A stretch of DNA of 40,496 nucleotides from Burkholderiales bacterium (GTDB lineage: Bacteria > Pseudomonadota > Gammaproteobacteria > Burkholderiales > Burkholderiaceae_C). The DNA is taken from NCBI GenBank assembly GCA_947372225.1, contig CANBSV010000012.1, positions 1-40,496 of the forward strand. The letters are read 5' to 3'. A model generated the notes under the pieces. The model ran no database searches, had not been told where the DNA came from, and was given only the letters and a program-made list of their open reading frames with translations. Positions 26,547 through 33,663 of the stretch are shown piece after piece (the stretch's first letter is position 1; each line of letters starts with the position of its first letter). A program made the position numbers and the translations under genes.

Positions 26547-27461
26547 ATGTCCCGACCTGATCTCAATCTGCTCTACACCCTCAACGTCCTGCTCGCAGAA
26601 GGCAGCGTGGCGCGTGCTGCCCGACGGCTGCACCTGAGCCCGTCAGCGATGAGTCGCTCGCTTGCGCGACTGCGTGAGGCGACCGGTGATCCGCTGCTGG
26701 TGAGGGCGGGGCGCACTCTGGTGGCCTCGCCACGAGCGCTCGAACTGCGCGATGCCGTCGGCCAACTCGTGCACGATGCCGAAGCAGCACTGCGCCCCGC
26801 CAACAGGCTAGACCTCGGACAAATCGAGCGAACGTTCACCTTGCGGGCCAGCGAGGGCTTTGTGGAGAACTTCGGGGCCCGGCTTCTGGCTCGCGTTGCC
26901 GAAGAGGCCCCCGGGGTTCGACTGCACTTTCTCCACAAGCTCGACAAGGACAGCGGTCCGCTGCGCGACGGAACCGTCGATCTCGAGACCGGCGTGGTGG
27001 ACAAGACCATCGGCCCGGAAGTGCGCGCGCAAGCACTGTTTCGAGACCGCTACATTGGTGTGGTGCGTGCGGGGCACCCGCTGAGCCAGCTCGAAATCAC
27101 CCCCGCCCTGTATGCCGCTGCAGGGCACGTCCATGTGTCGCGCCGAGACAATGACAAGGGCCCCATTGACGACGCCCTGGCAACGGTCGGGCTGAAGCGC
27201 GAGATCGCCACGACCGTTGGCGGTTTTTCCGCGGCGTTGGCGCTGGTTCGAGCCTCGGACCTGGTCGCCACCGTTCACGAACGGCACACCGGAATTCTGT
27301 TCGCCGGCATGTTCAGCTTCGCGGTGCCACTGCCCCTGGCGCCGTTCACGGTCTCATTGCTCTGGCATCCGCGGCTGGATGGCGATTCAGTGCACCGGTG
27401 GCTGCGTGGGTGCGTGCGAGACGCCTGTGCGGGGCAGCTTCCAGCCATGACGAAAACCTGA
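26547..27461 (+). CDS. LysR-family transcriptional regulator
   Basis: A 304-aa LysR-type regulator. The N-terminal winged helix-turn-helix runs over about residues 4-63: DLNLLYTLNVLLAEGSVARAARRLHLSPSAMSRSLARLR, of which the latter half is the recognition helix. The C-terminal two thirds form the periplasmic-binding-like effector domain. ATG at 26547 gives the canonical short N terminus. It is transcribed divergently from the DHA2 exporter and probably regulates it and itself through the dyad between the two genes. The inducer is unknown. NodD/LeuO-like subgroup membership is possible but not established. Confidence 0.88.
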   Translation: MSRPDLNLLYTLNVLLAEGSVARAARRLHLSPSAMSRSLARLREATGDPLLVRAGRTLVASPRALELRDAVGQLVHDAEAALRPANRLDLGQIERTFTLRASEGFVENFGARLLARVAEEAPGVRLHFLHKLDKDSGPLRDGTVDLETGVVDKTIGPEVRAQALFRDRYIGVVRAGHPLSQLEITPALYAAAGHVHVSRRDNDKGPIDDALATVGLKREIATTVGGFSAALALVRASDLVATVHERHTGILFAGMFSFAVPLPLAPFTVSLLWHPRLDGDSVHRWLRGCVRDACAGQLPAMTKT

Positions 27462-27529
27462 AGTCGCCCGGCATGGGGTGCCGGTCAAACGTCCTGCCAC
27501 GCGTGACTGGCACCCAATCGTCGTTGTGT

Positions 27530-27811
27530 TCAGAGCGCGCCTTGCTCCAGGCTGTGCAGGTAGTTGAACTCCGGAGTCTCCACACCTGCTTGGCGACGGA
27601 TCTCGACCAGTCTGGGTGACTCGAAGAAGGCCTTGGCTTGAGCATGGGACGCCCACCTGGAAAAGTGAACGATCTTGTTGGGGTCGTTCTCATCGCGCAG
27701 GACGCAGTAACTCTGCTCTCCGGCATCCTTGCGTATCGCTGCCGCGTCGTCGAAGATTTGCTTCCACGCCTTGTAGTCCCTGACTTTGTGAACGATGAGG
27801 ACGTAGTCCAT
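27530..27811 (-). CDS. Small ABM/dimeric alpha-beta barrel protein
   Basis: A 93-aa protein resembling the antibiotic-biosynthesis monooxygenase or related ferredoxin-like dimeric barrel families. It starts with a beta strand (MDYVLIVHKV), then a helix with WKQIFDDAAAIRKDAG, then strands around SYCVLRDENDPNKIVHFSRW and a final helix AQAKAFFESPRL. That length and order fit the fold; enzymatic activity is not assured, since many members are non-enzymatic. GGAG with 5-nt spacing precedes the ATG, so the start is well supported. It is the last gene of a leftward set with the 38-codon ORF and the broken lyase-family gene. Confidence 0.65.
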   Translation of the reverse strand: MDYVLIVHKVRDYKAWKQIFDDAAAIRKDAGEQSYCVLRDENDPNKIVHFSRWASHAQAKAFFESPRLVEIRRQAGVETPEFNYLHSLEQGAL

Positions 27812-27828
27812 TTGCTCTCCGTTGAGGC

Positions 27829-27842
27829 GTCACTCAAGTGAC
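27829..27842. promoter_or_regulatory. Short palindrome ahead of the ABM-like gene
   Basis: GTCACTCAAGTGAC has 6-bp perfect arms around a 2-bp centre and lies 18 bp upstream of the ABM-like start codon. It also overlaps the end of the 38-codon ORF. It could be an operator; nothing else supports it. Confidence 0.25.
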
Positions 27843-27946
27843 AGAGGAAGTTGTGGGTCGATCACCTGGTTCAGCAAGTCGATGATGCTCCCCCAAGCCT
27901 TTCGAGTTGCGTCCAAGCGTTGCGCTGCGAACGGGTTCGCTTTCAT
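27830..27946 (-). CDS. Small ORF of 38 codons, unrecognised
   Basis: A 38-aa reading frame, starting MKANPFAAQRLDATRKAW and ending with VIDPQLPLSLE. Its ATG forms an ATGA overlap with the stop of the upstream lyase-family gene, and a GGCAGG lies just before it, so translational coupling is plausible. The predicted product is an amphipathic helix followed by a short tail. I do not recognise a family. It could also be chance or the relic N terminus of a lost gene; its short length means that the open frame alone is weak evidence. Confidence 0.3.
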   Translation of the reverse strand: MKANPFAAQRLDATRKAWGSIIDLLNQVIDPQLPLSLE

Positions 27947-28797
27947 GCCTGCCCACGCGAGTAGGGGCCGAACCATCGGTTCAGTTCCTGGCCACTCACG
28001 GCGGCCTGCGCGTAGGACGTCGTGCCGTGATCTCTCAGTTCGGTTGCCGCGCGCAGAAACTCGCCGAATGCAGCCCGCGCCAACGACCCGCCCACACTGA
28101 AGCGCCGCACGCCGAGCTGCGCCAGTTCGCGCACGCCGAGCGACATGCCCGGCAGCCCGACCAGCACGTTCACGGGGCGGTCGACCGAGCGCACGACGGT
28201 CGCAATGTCCTGTGGGCTCGTCAACCCCGGCGCGAACAGAACATCGGCGCCCGCGTCTTGGTAGGCCTGGAGACGGCCAATCGTGTCCGCCAGGTCGGGA
28301 CGCCCAACGAAATAGTTCTCAGCCCTGGCCGTCAGCGTGAAAGGGAACGGGAGCGACCGTGCCGCTTCTGCCGCAGCTCGAATGCGCTCGGCGGCAAGCT
28401 CGCGGCCATAGAGTGGGTCATCGGGGCCGGCACGCGAGTCCTCGATGGACCCTCCCACCACGCCTGCTTCGGCGGCGTGCGAGCCGGATCGTCCGAGCCG
28501 CTTCCTCAGGGGCATCGCCGAAGCCGTTCTCGAGGTCCGCACTGACCGGAAGACTTGTCGCAGAGGCGATTTCTGCGAGATGAATCAACAGGCGATCGCG
28601 CGAGACGGAATTGTCGGGCCGTCCCGATGAGAAGGCATAACCGGCGCTGGTGGTCGCCAGCGCCTTGAAGCCCAGTTGTGAGAGCAGTCGTGCGCTCCCG
28701 ACATCCCAGGGGTTCGGCACCACGAATCCGTCGCGCTCAGCGTGCAGCAGGCGAAAGATCCTCGCCTTGTCGGATTGGGATGGAATGTCTGAGACCA
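27943..28797 (-). pseudogene. Frameshifted isocitrate lyase/PEP mutase family gene
   Basis: The two halves of one protein lie in different frames. The first, from ATG at 28797 (AGAGGA seven bases upstream), reads RIFRLLHAERDGFVVPNPWDVGSARLL and DLENGFGDAPEEAARTIRLA. The second resumes as AAEAGVVGGSIEDS and continues through ENYFVGRPDLADTIGRLQAYQDAGADVLF to 27943. These are the blocks of the isocitrate lyase/phosphonomutase TIM-barrel family, whose members cleave or rearrange carboxylate or phosphonate substrates. The join, at about 28471-28484 in a GC-rich stretch, needs one base to be skipped, so there is an apparent single-base insertion. The rest of the reading frame is intact, which suggests a recent mutation or a sequencing error. 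If repaired, length would be about 284 aa, normal for the family. Confidence 0.8.
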
Positions 28798-29200
28798 TGG
28801 ATAAGTCCTCTGAGGTGCCGGTCATCGGCATCTGGAACCGCCCTGGGATTGAACTCACCCCCACGACGACATGCACCAGACTTCGACCGCCTTGCCTGCT
28901 GTCATCAAGCGCCGAATGGCGTTGATCTGTGATGAACGACCTTGAGCGACAAGTCCTTGTGAGACAGGGGCGACAAGGTCTATGGGTGAACGATCCAGAT
29001 CGGTACCCACCGATCTTCATTCATTACCACTCGACCATCAACGAGCGCTCCAATCCGTCGATTCCCAAGGGGCTTGTACCGGTTCAATTTATCGCCCATC
29101 TCTTTTCCGTCACCATGTCTTCTGATCAGTGCATCTGAGAGGCTCTCCAAGGGGAGGCCGGCGCCCAGATCGCCCACTGCGGCTCACTTCGAAGGCAATC
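28798..29200. other. Gap between the lyase-family gene and terC
   Basis: No convincing gene was seen in these 403 bases. They must hold the promoters of both flanking genes, and they contain the degraded guaA-end repeat at 29021-29071. A Mn-sensing yybP-ykoY riboswitch, common ahead of terC/alx genes, was looked for and not recognised. A short frame at 28980-29177 is not supported by anything else. Confidence 0.5.
29021..29071. repeat. Degraded third copy of the guaA-end repeat (site A)
   Basis: Aligned without gaps to 30401-30451, 40 of 51 bases are identical, including CCACTCGA and CATCAACGAG and the final AAGGG. Bases corresponding to the last codons of guaA are present but the stop region is altered. 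It lies exactly 1380 bp left of copy B and bounds the segment holding terC. Confidence 0.6.
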
Positions 29201-30211
29201 ATGCAATCCATCGGGTCTCCACTCATGTGGTCATTGTTCGCGGCGTTTGTGGTCGTTGCGCTGCTGGTCGACTTCTTTGCGATGAGCAAGCAAGGCGCGC
29301 ACCAAGTCAGCACCCGCGAAGCCGCCACCTGGTCGCTCGTCTGGGTCAGCGTGTCTTTCGTCTTCATGGGCTGGATGTGGTGGCACCTCGGCGGTACCGG
29401 CACGGACGAGGCGGCACGAACGCTGGCCAATGCGAAGTCGCTGGAGTTCCTCACCGGCTACCTGATCGAGAAGGCGCTTGCGGTCGACAACATCTTCGTT
29501 TTCCTGATGTTGTTCACCTACTTCGCGGTCCCGGCCGAGTTCCAAAAGCGAGTGCTCATGCTCGGCATCCTGGGCGCACTCGGGCTGCGCGCGGTGATGA
29601 TCCTGGTGGGTGCCTGGCTGATCGCGCAGTTTCACTGGATCTTGTATCTGTTCGGCGCTTTCCTGCTGTTCACCGGAATCAAGATGTGGTGGGCCGCCGG
29701 TCAGGAGCCCGACCTGGACAACAACCCCGCGCTGAAGTGGATCCGCAGCCGCTTCAAGATCGCACCGACCTACGACGGCGAGAGGTTCTTCACCGTGTTG
29801 AACGGCGTCAAGATGGCATCGCCGCTGCTGGTGGTGATCCTGCTGATCGGTATCGTCGACATCGTGTTCGCGGTCGATTCGATCCCGGCCATCTTCGCAA
29901 TCACGACCGATCCCTTCATCGTGCTCACCTCCAACGTGTTCGCGATCCTCGGTCTGCGCGCGATGTATTTCCTGCTGGCCAACATGCACGAGCGCTTCCA
30001 CCTGCTCAGCTATGGCCTGGCGATCGTGCTGGTGTTCATCGGCGCGAAGATGCTGCTGATCGACGTCTACAAGATCCCGGTGGCGTATTCGCTCGGCTTC
30101 ACCGCGATCACGCTTGCGGTGACGATGATCCTGTCGCTCAAGATCCCGCCCAAGAGCGCACCTGGCGGCGCCTACCCATTTGGCTCGAAGAAGCACGACG
30201 AGCGGGCATAG
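29201..30211 (+). CDS. TerC/Alx family membrane protein
   Basis: A 336-aa integral-membrane protein with about nine helices. The conserved family segments FLTGYLIEKALAVDNIFVF (about 88-106) and IVDIVFAVDSIPAIFAIT (about 215-232) each contain the membrane aspartates typical of TerC. Characterised members act in manganese export or tellurite resistance; the present substrate is unknown. The ATG at 29201 follows GAAGG at good spacing; upstream frame is non-coding. The gene stands alone between guaA-end repeats A and B, with no tellurite operon partners, and may have come in as cargo. Confidence 0.88.
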   Translation: MQSIGSPLMWSLFAAFVVVALLVDFFAMSKQGAHQVSTREAATWSLVWVSVSFVFMGWMWWHLGGTGTDEAARTLANAKSLEFLTGYLIEKALAVDNIFVFLMLFTYFAVPAEFQKRVLMLGILGALGLRAVMILVGAWLIAQFHWILYLFGAFLLFTGIKMWWAAGQEPDLDNNPALKWIRSRFKIAPTYDGERFFTVLNGVKMASPLLVVILLIGIVDIVFAVDSIPAIFAITTDPFIVLTSNVFAILGLRAMYFLLANMHERFHLLSYGLAIVLVFIGAKMLLIDVYKIPVAYSLGFTAITLAVTMILSLKIPPKSAPGGAYPFGSKKHDERA

Positions 30212-30230
30212 AAGGTCCAGTCCCCCCGTC

Positions 30231-30385
30231 AGGGCCGAAACACGGTCAAGACCCGCCTGAAGCACCTCAATCGGAATATCGCACCCGTGCCCGTCGTGTA
30301 GCGACCCGACACTTTTCCGCTCAAACCCGCATCTACAGCTGAGGGCCGGTGGCGCGTCACCGTGCTTATCGCAAGCCAGCCTCGA
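30231..30385. repeat. Diverged flank repeat, copy 1
   Basis: This stretch recurs in two pieces further right: 30231-30272 corresponds to 31606-31646, and 30270-30385 to 31801-31913. Identity is roughly 80 percent with small gaps; the 18-bp core CGACCCGACACTTTTCCG is identical in both. It runs directly into the 43-bp exact repeat at 30374. No protein of this stretch was recognised. Confidence 0.7.
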
Positions 30386-30416
30386 TGGGCTTTTCGCCCC
30401 TCACTCCCACTCGATC
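30374..30416. repeat. 43-bp exact repeat of guaA 3' end (site B, att-like)
   Basis: Identical to 32016-32058. On the minus strand it carries ATCGAGTGGGAGTGA, the last codons (IEWE) and stop of guaA, followed by a GGGC-GAAAA-GCCC hairpin and downstream flank. Beyond it, the sequence up to about 30451 aligns with site A. The arrangement is what an att site of an element inserted at the guaA 3' end would leave. Confidence 0.75.
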
Positions 30417-30425
30417 ATCAACGAG

Positions 30426-30830
30426 ACTTCCAAGCTGTTGATTTACAAGGGATTGGCCGCCTCCCCCGCACTTTTCACCGTCACTTTTACCGTCAATCTG
30501 ATTTGAGCCTCAAAACTGGCTCTCAGGATCTATCGGTATCTATCGACGGCTGTCGGAGCACCTTTGAGCCCCACCTTTCGGGGTCCATCGAGGTGTATCG
30601 ACTTGCGCGGTGACCATCAGGAGCGGTTTCAAACGCTGCCAGTCGTCTGAAATTCGCTGCGAAATGTGGCGCCATCAAATGACTTAAGTCCTTGTCATGA
30701 ATGGTTTATTTCGTACTATTTTTACCGTCACGACGCTGCGCCGGCGGCGCAGCACAGAGATCTCGTCATCGTGATCACGTCGGGCGCCGTCGAGTCATCC
30801 GGCCTCGTGACCATCGCCGTCAATCGGCAA
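30426..30830. other. Non-coding stretch inside the guaA-proximal segment
   Basis: No gene was recognised. The first part contains TTGATTTACAAGGG, a kind of sequence often seen near integration junctions. Around 30530-30602 there are repeated TATCGAC/ATCGA words. No integrase remnant was recognised in any frame. Confidence 0.45.
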
Positions 30831-31190
30831 TCACTGAGCCTGTGCCAGCAAACTCTCGTAGGGAATCTTCAGCCCGTCATGCAGGTTCTTGACCATGCGC
30901 AGGCTCAAGCCTCGCTTGCGATTGAGCACTTCGGACACCCTGCCGCTCGGCCCGATGAAAGGTTCGAGGTCACGCGCGGTCAGGCCTTGCTGCTCCATGC
31001 GGAACTTGATGGCCTCTACGGGGTCGGCCGGGCCGAAGTCGTAGTGCTTGCTCTCGTAGGCCTCGACGAGCGTCACCAGCACATCACGCTCGTCCGCCTC
31101 CGGAGTTTGTTCCTCGGCCTGGAATATCGACTCGAGCCGGCGGAACACCGCCCTCAGGTCGTCGTCGTTTCGGATCGGCTTAATAGTCAT
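30831..31190 (-). CDS. higA: HigA-type antitoxin
   Basis: A 119-aa antitoxin with a helix-turn-helix in its second half: EQQGLTARDLEPFIGPSGRVSEVLNRKRGLSLRMVKNLHDGLKIP is the DNA-binding XRE-like domain, preceded by an acidic N-terminal region that would bind the toxin. Length and order match the COG5499 HigA group. ATG at 31190 overlaps the higB stop by 11 nt; a start at 31196 is also possible. Toxin-before-antitoxin order is typical for higBA. The protein is expected to neutralise HigB and repress the operon through the palindrome at 31500-31516. Confidence 0.87.
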   Translation of the reverse strand: MTIKPIRNDDDLRAVFRRLESIFQAEEQTPEADERDVLVTLVEAYESKHYDFGPADPVEAIKFRMEQQGLTARDLEPFIGPSGRVSEVLNRKRGLSLRMVKNLHDGLKIPYESLLAQAQ

Positions 31191-31488
31191 TGACATTCTC
31201 CACATCGATGCGGTCGTACTGGGCGTGGGTGCCCACAAACTTCACCCAGGCGATGCCTGCTCGGTACTGCATTTCCACCACCAGCCGGTACTTGTTGCCG
31301 CCAATGTTGAACACCACGCGGTTGTTGCCACAGATGCTGGCGTTGGCGTGCTGGTCCTTGACATCCTGCGGTGAGGCCCAAGTCGCCTTGACGGCTTCGT
31401 CGTACCAACTGTGAAGCGGACCGCGCGCATCACCGCAGCCGGGTCGGTCCCAAAACTTCTTCAGACTGCTCTTGGCGATGACCCTCAT
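31180..31488 (-). CDS. higB: HigB-type mRNA interferase toxin
   Basis: A 102-aa toxin of the HigB family of RelE-fold ribosome-dependent mRNA interferases. Diagnostic segments are RVIAKSSLKKFWD at the N terminus, then SICGNNRVVFNIGGNKYRLVV and a final WVKFVGTHAQYDRIDV. ATG at 31488 gives the usual family length; an upstream ATG at 31524 would place the operator palindrome inside the gene, so the shorter start is preferred. It is likely co-transcribed with higA. The pair sits between the duplicated guaA-end repeats and may stabilise this segment. Confidence 0.88.
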   Translation of the reverse strand: MRVIAKSSLKKFWDRPGCGDARGPLHSWYDEAVKATWASPQDVKDQHANASICGNNRVVFNIGGNKYRLVVEMQYRAGIAWVKFVGTHAQYDRIDVENVNDY

Positions 31489-31499
31489 GCAGATGAGTT

Positions 31500-31516
31500 T
31501 CTCCCTTTTTGGGAGA
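31500..31516. promoter_or_regulatory. Palindromic operator of higBA
   Basis: TCTCCC-TTTTT-GGGAGA is an inverted repeat with perfect 6-bp arms, placed 11 bp upstream of the higB ATG. That position is where HigA-type antitoxins bind to autoregulate. It is a strong positional candidate. Confidence 0.6.
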
Positions 31517-31800
31517 TTCGTCAATCGCAGCCATTCGCCTCCTCGCGCAAAACCTTGTCCAGCATGGGCTGGGCGCTGATGGCCTGGTCCAGAGCAGCCA
31601 CTGCCAGGGTCGAAACAGGGCCAAGCCCCCCTGAAGTGCCTCGATCTGGGCCCTTCAGCCTCCGCACTGCGCGGTGTCGGCAGTTCCTGGATCGATGGGG
31701 GGAGAGTCGATCATGCTCGCAGCCGCGAGCCGAGAACTAGGTTTGGGCCATGCGATGTTCAGGTCGTGATCCCGACACTGATCGGCTTGCCAGTCGGCCT
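31517..31800. other. Gap upstream of higB holding part of the flank repeat
   Basis: No gene seen. 31606-31646 matches 30231-30272 (see that repeat); 31653-31799 has no counterpart in copy 1, so it is either an insertion here or a deletion there. The rest shows nothing recognisable apart from a likely higBA promoter. Confidence 0.4.
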
Positions 31801-31913
31801 ATCGGAATATCGCACCGTACCCGTCGTGAATCGACCCGACACTTTTCCGCGCTAATCCGTATCTACAGCTAAGGGCTTGTGGCGTGTCCACGTGCCTAGC
31901 CAACCAGACTCGA
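31606..31913. repeat. Diverged flank repeat, copy 2 (interrupted)
   Basis: Two blocks, 31606-31646 and 31801-31913, match copy 1 at 30231-30385 in the same order. Between them lie about 150 bases without counterpart. A further 100 bases without counterpart follow before the exact repeat resumes at 32016; the words CCAGACTCGA (31904) and CCAGCCTCGA (32018) flank that second interruption. Confidence 0.65.
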
Positions 31914-32015
31914 GCACATGATGAAACTGCTACCAAACACTTCGTGAGCTTCACCCGCGCGCGCTCCCCTCACCATCTCGCGGCCTACGCACCGCCCGAC
32001 GTAACGTCGGGCTGG

Positions 32016-32058
32016 AGCCAGCCTCGATGGGCTTTTCGCCCCTCACTCCCACTCGATC
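32016..32058. repeat. 43-bp exact repeat spanning the guaA stop (site C, native att-like)
   Basis: Covers the last 16 bases of guaA (stop at 32043-32045) and 27 bases of downstream flank, which include a GGGC-GAAAA-GCCC hairpin just after the stop. Identical to 30374-30416. Because it is joined to the intact gene, this copy is the likely reconstituted target site. Confidence 0.75.
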
Positions 32059-33620
32059 GTCGCTGGCGGCTTGCTCGACACGTCGTAGGCCACGCGGTTG
32101 ATGCCGCGCACCTCGTTGATGATGCGACTCGAGACCTTCTTGAGCAGGCTGTAGGGCAGTTCGGCCCAGTCGGCGGTCATGAAGTCGCTGGTTTGCACGG
32201 CGCGCAGGGCCGCCACGTATTCGTAGGTGCGGCCGTCACCCATGACCCCCACGCTCTTGACCGGCAGGAAGACGGCGAAGGCCTGGCTGGTGAGTTCGTA
32301 CCAGGTCTTGCCGGTGGCGTCGTCGCGGGTGTTGCGCAGCTCTTCGATGAAGATGGCGTCGGCGCGGCGCAGCAAGTCGGCGTAGTCCTTCTTCACCTCG
32401 CCAAGGATGCGCACGCCCAGACCGGGGCCGGGGAACGGATGACGGTAGACCATGTCGGGCGGCAGACCCAGCGCCACCCCGAGTTCGCGCACTTCGTCCT
32501 TGAACAGTTCGCGCAAGGGCTCAAGCAGCTTGAGCCCCAGCGTCTTGGGCAACCCACCCACGTTGTGGTGGCTCTTGATGGTGGTGGACTTCTTGCTGCC
32601 GCCGCTTTCGATCACGTCGGGGTAGATCGTGCCTTGCGCCAGCCACTTGGCTGAAGCCAGTTTTTTGGCCTCTGCCTGAAACACCTCGACGAACTCGCGG
32701 CCGATGATCTTGCGCTTGGCTTCCGGATCGGTCACGCCTTCGAGGTGGCCGAGGAACTGCGCGCTGGCATCCACGTGCACGACACGGGCGTGCAGCCGGC
32801 CGGCAAACATGTCCATGACCATCGCACCTTCGTTGAGCCGCAGCAGGCCGTGGTCGACGAACACGCACACGAGCTGATCGCCGATCGCCCGGTGGATCAA
32901 CGCAGCGGCAACGCTCGAATCGACACCGCCGCTCAGGCCCAGGATGACCTCGTCGCTGCCCACCTGCTCGCGGATGCGAGCCACGGCTTCGGCGATGTAG
33001 TCGCCCATCACCCAGTCGGCTTTGGCCTTGGCAATGTCGAGCACGAAGCGCTCGAGCAGCGCCCTGCCCTGCACGGTGTGCGTGACCTCCGGGTGGAACT
33101 GCACCGCGTAGTAGCCGCGCGACTCGTCGGCGATGCCGGCGATGGGGCAGCTCGGTGTGCTGGCCATCAGCTTGAAGCCCGGCGGCAGCTGCGTGACCTT
33201 GTCGCCGTGGCTCATCCAGACCTTGAGCATGCTGTGGCCGTCGGGCGTGCTGAAGTCCTCGATGCCGTCGAGCAGTTTGGTGTGACCGTGCGCGCGAACC
33301 TCGGCATAGCCGAATTCGCGGTGCGCGCTGGCTTCGACCTGGCCGCCTTGCTGAACCACCATGGCGAACATGCCATAGCAAATGCCCAGCACCGGCACGC
33401 CCAGATCCCACACCGCTTGCGGCGCACGCAGGTCGTGGTCTTCGTAGGTGCTGGCGTGGCTGCCGCTGAGGATGATGCCCTTGGGCGCGAACTGGCGGAT
33501 GAACTCGTCGCTGACGTCGCTGGGGTGGATCTCGCAAAACACATGCGCCTCGCGCACGCGCCGGGCGATCAGCTGCGTGACCTGGGAGCCGAAATCGAGA
33601 ATGAGGATCTTGTCGTGCAT
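32043..33620 (-). CDS. guaA: GMP synthase (glutamine-hydrolysing)
   Basis: A 525-aa cytoplasmic enzyme that aminates XMP to GMP using glutamine and ATP. The N-terminal class I amidotransferase domain has the nucleophile Cys81 in LGICYGM and the histidine/glutamate pair in VQFHPEV. The ATP-pyrophosphatase domain starts with LSGGVDSSVAA (about 234-244), the P-loop-like PP motif. The C-terminal dimerisation domain ends in the usual TIEWE. One small oddity is Phe instead of the common Gln after GICYGM. Its 3' end is duplicated to the left, where elements appear to have inserted. It lies 43 nt downstream of the MFS gene and probably belongs to a guaB-MFS-guaA transcription unit. Confidence 0.97.
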   Translation of the reverse strand: MHDKILILDFGSQVTQLIARRVREAHVFCEIHPSDVSDEFIRQFAPKGIILSGSHASTYEDHDLRAPQAVWDLGVPVLGICYGMFAMVVQQGGQVEASAHREFGYAEVRAHGHTKLLDGIEDFSTPDGHSMLKVWMSHGDKVTQLPPGFKLMASTPSCPIAGIADESRGYYAVQFHPEVTHTVQGRALLERFVLDIAKAKADWVMGDYIAEAVARIREQVGSDEVILGLSGGVDSSVAAALIHRAIGDQLVCVFVDHGLLRLNEGAMVMDMFAGRLHARVVHVDASAQFLGHLEGVTDPEAKRKIIGREFVEVFQAEAKKLASAKWLAQGTIYPDVIESGGSKKSTTIKSHHNVGGLPKTLGLKLLEPLRELFKDEVRELGVALGLPPDMVYRHPFPGPGLGVRILGEVKKDYADLLRRADAIFIEELRNTRDDATGKTWYELTSQAFAVFLPVKSVGVMGDGRTYEYVAALRAVQTSDFMTADWAELPYSLLKKVSSRIINEVRGINRVAYDVSSKPPATIEWE

Positions 33621-33663
33621 CGCAGGCTCGGATAAATCGGTGGAGTATTCGTGCGGACTCGCG

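Noticed and set aside
29072..29200. Possible yybP-ykoY manganese riboswitch ahead of terC
   Set aside because: A GGGGAG stretch and some pairing are present, but the conserved three-way junction elements were not recognised.
29074..30342. 422-codon frame overlapping terC in another register
   Set aside because: No family features, and the TerC frame is unmistakable.
30666..31193. 175-codon frame opposite higA
   Set aside because: Shadow of higA; no domain recognised.
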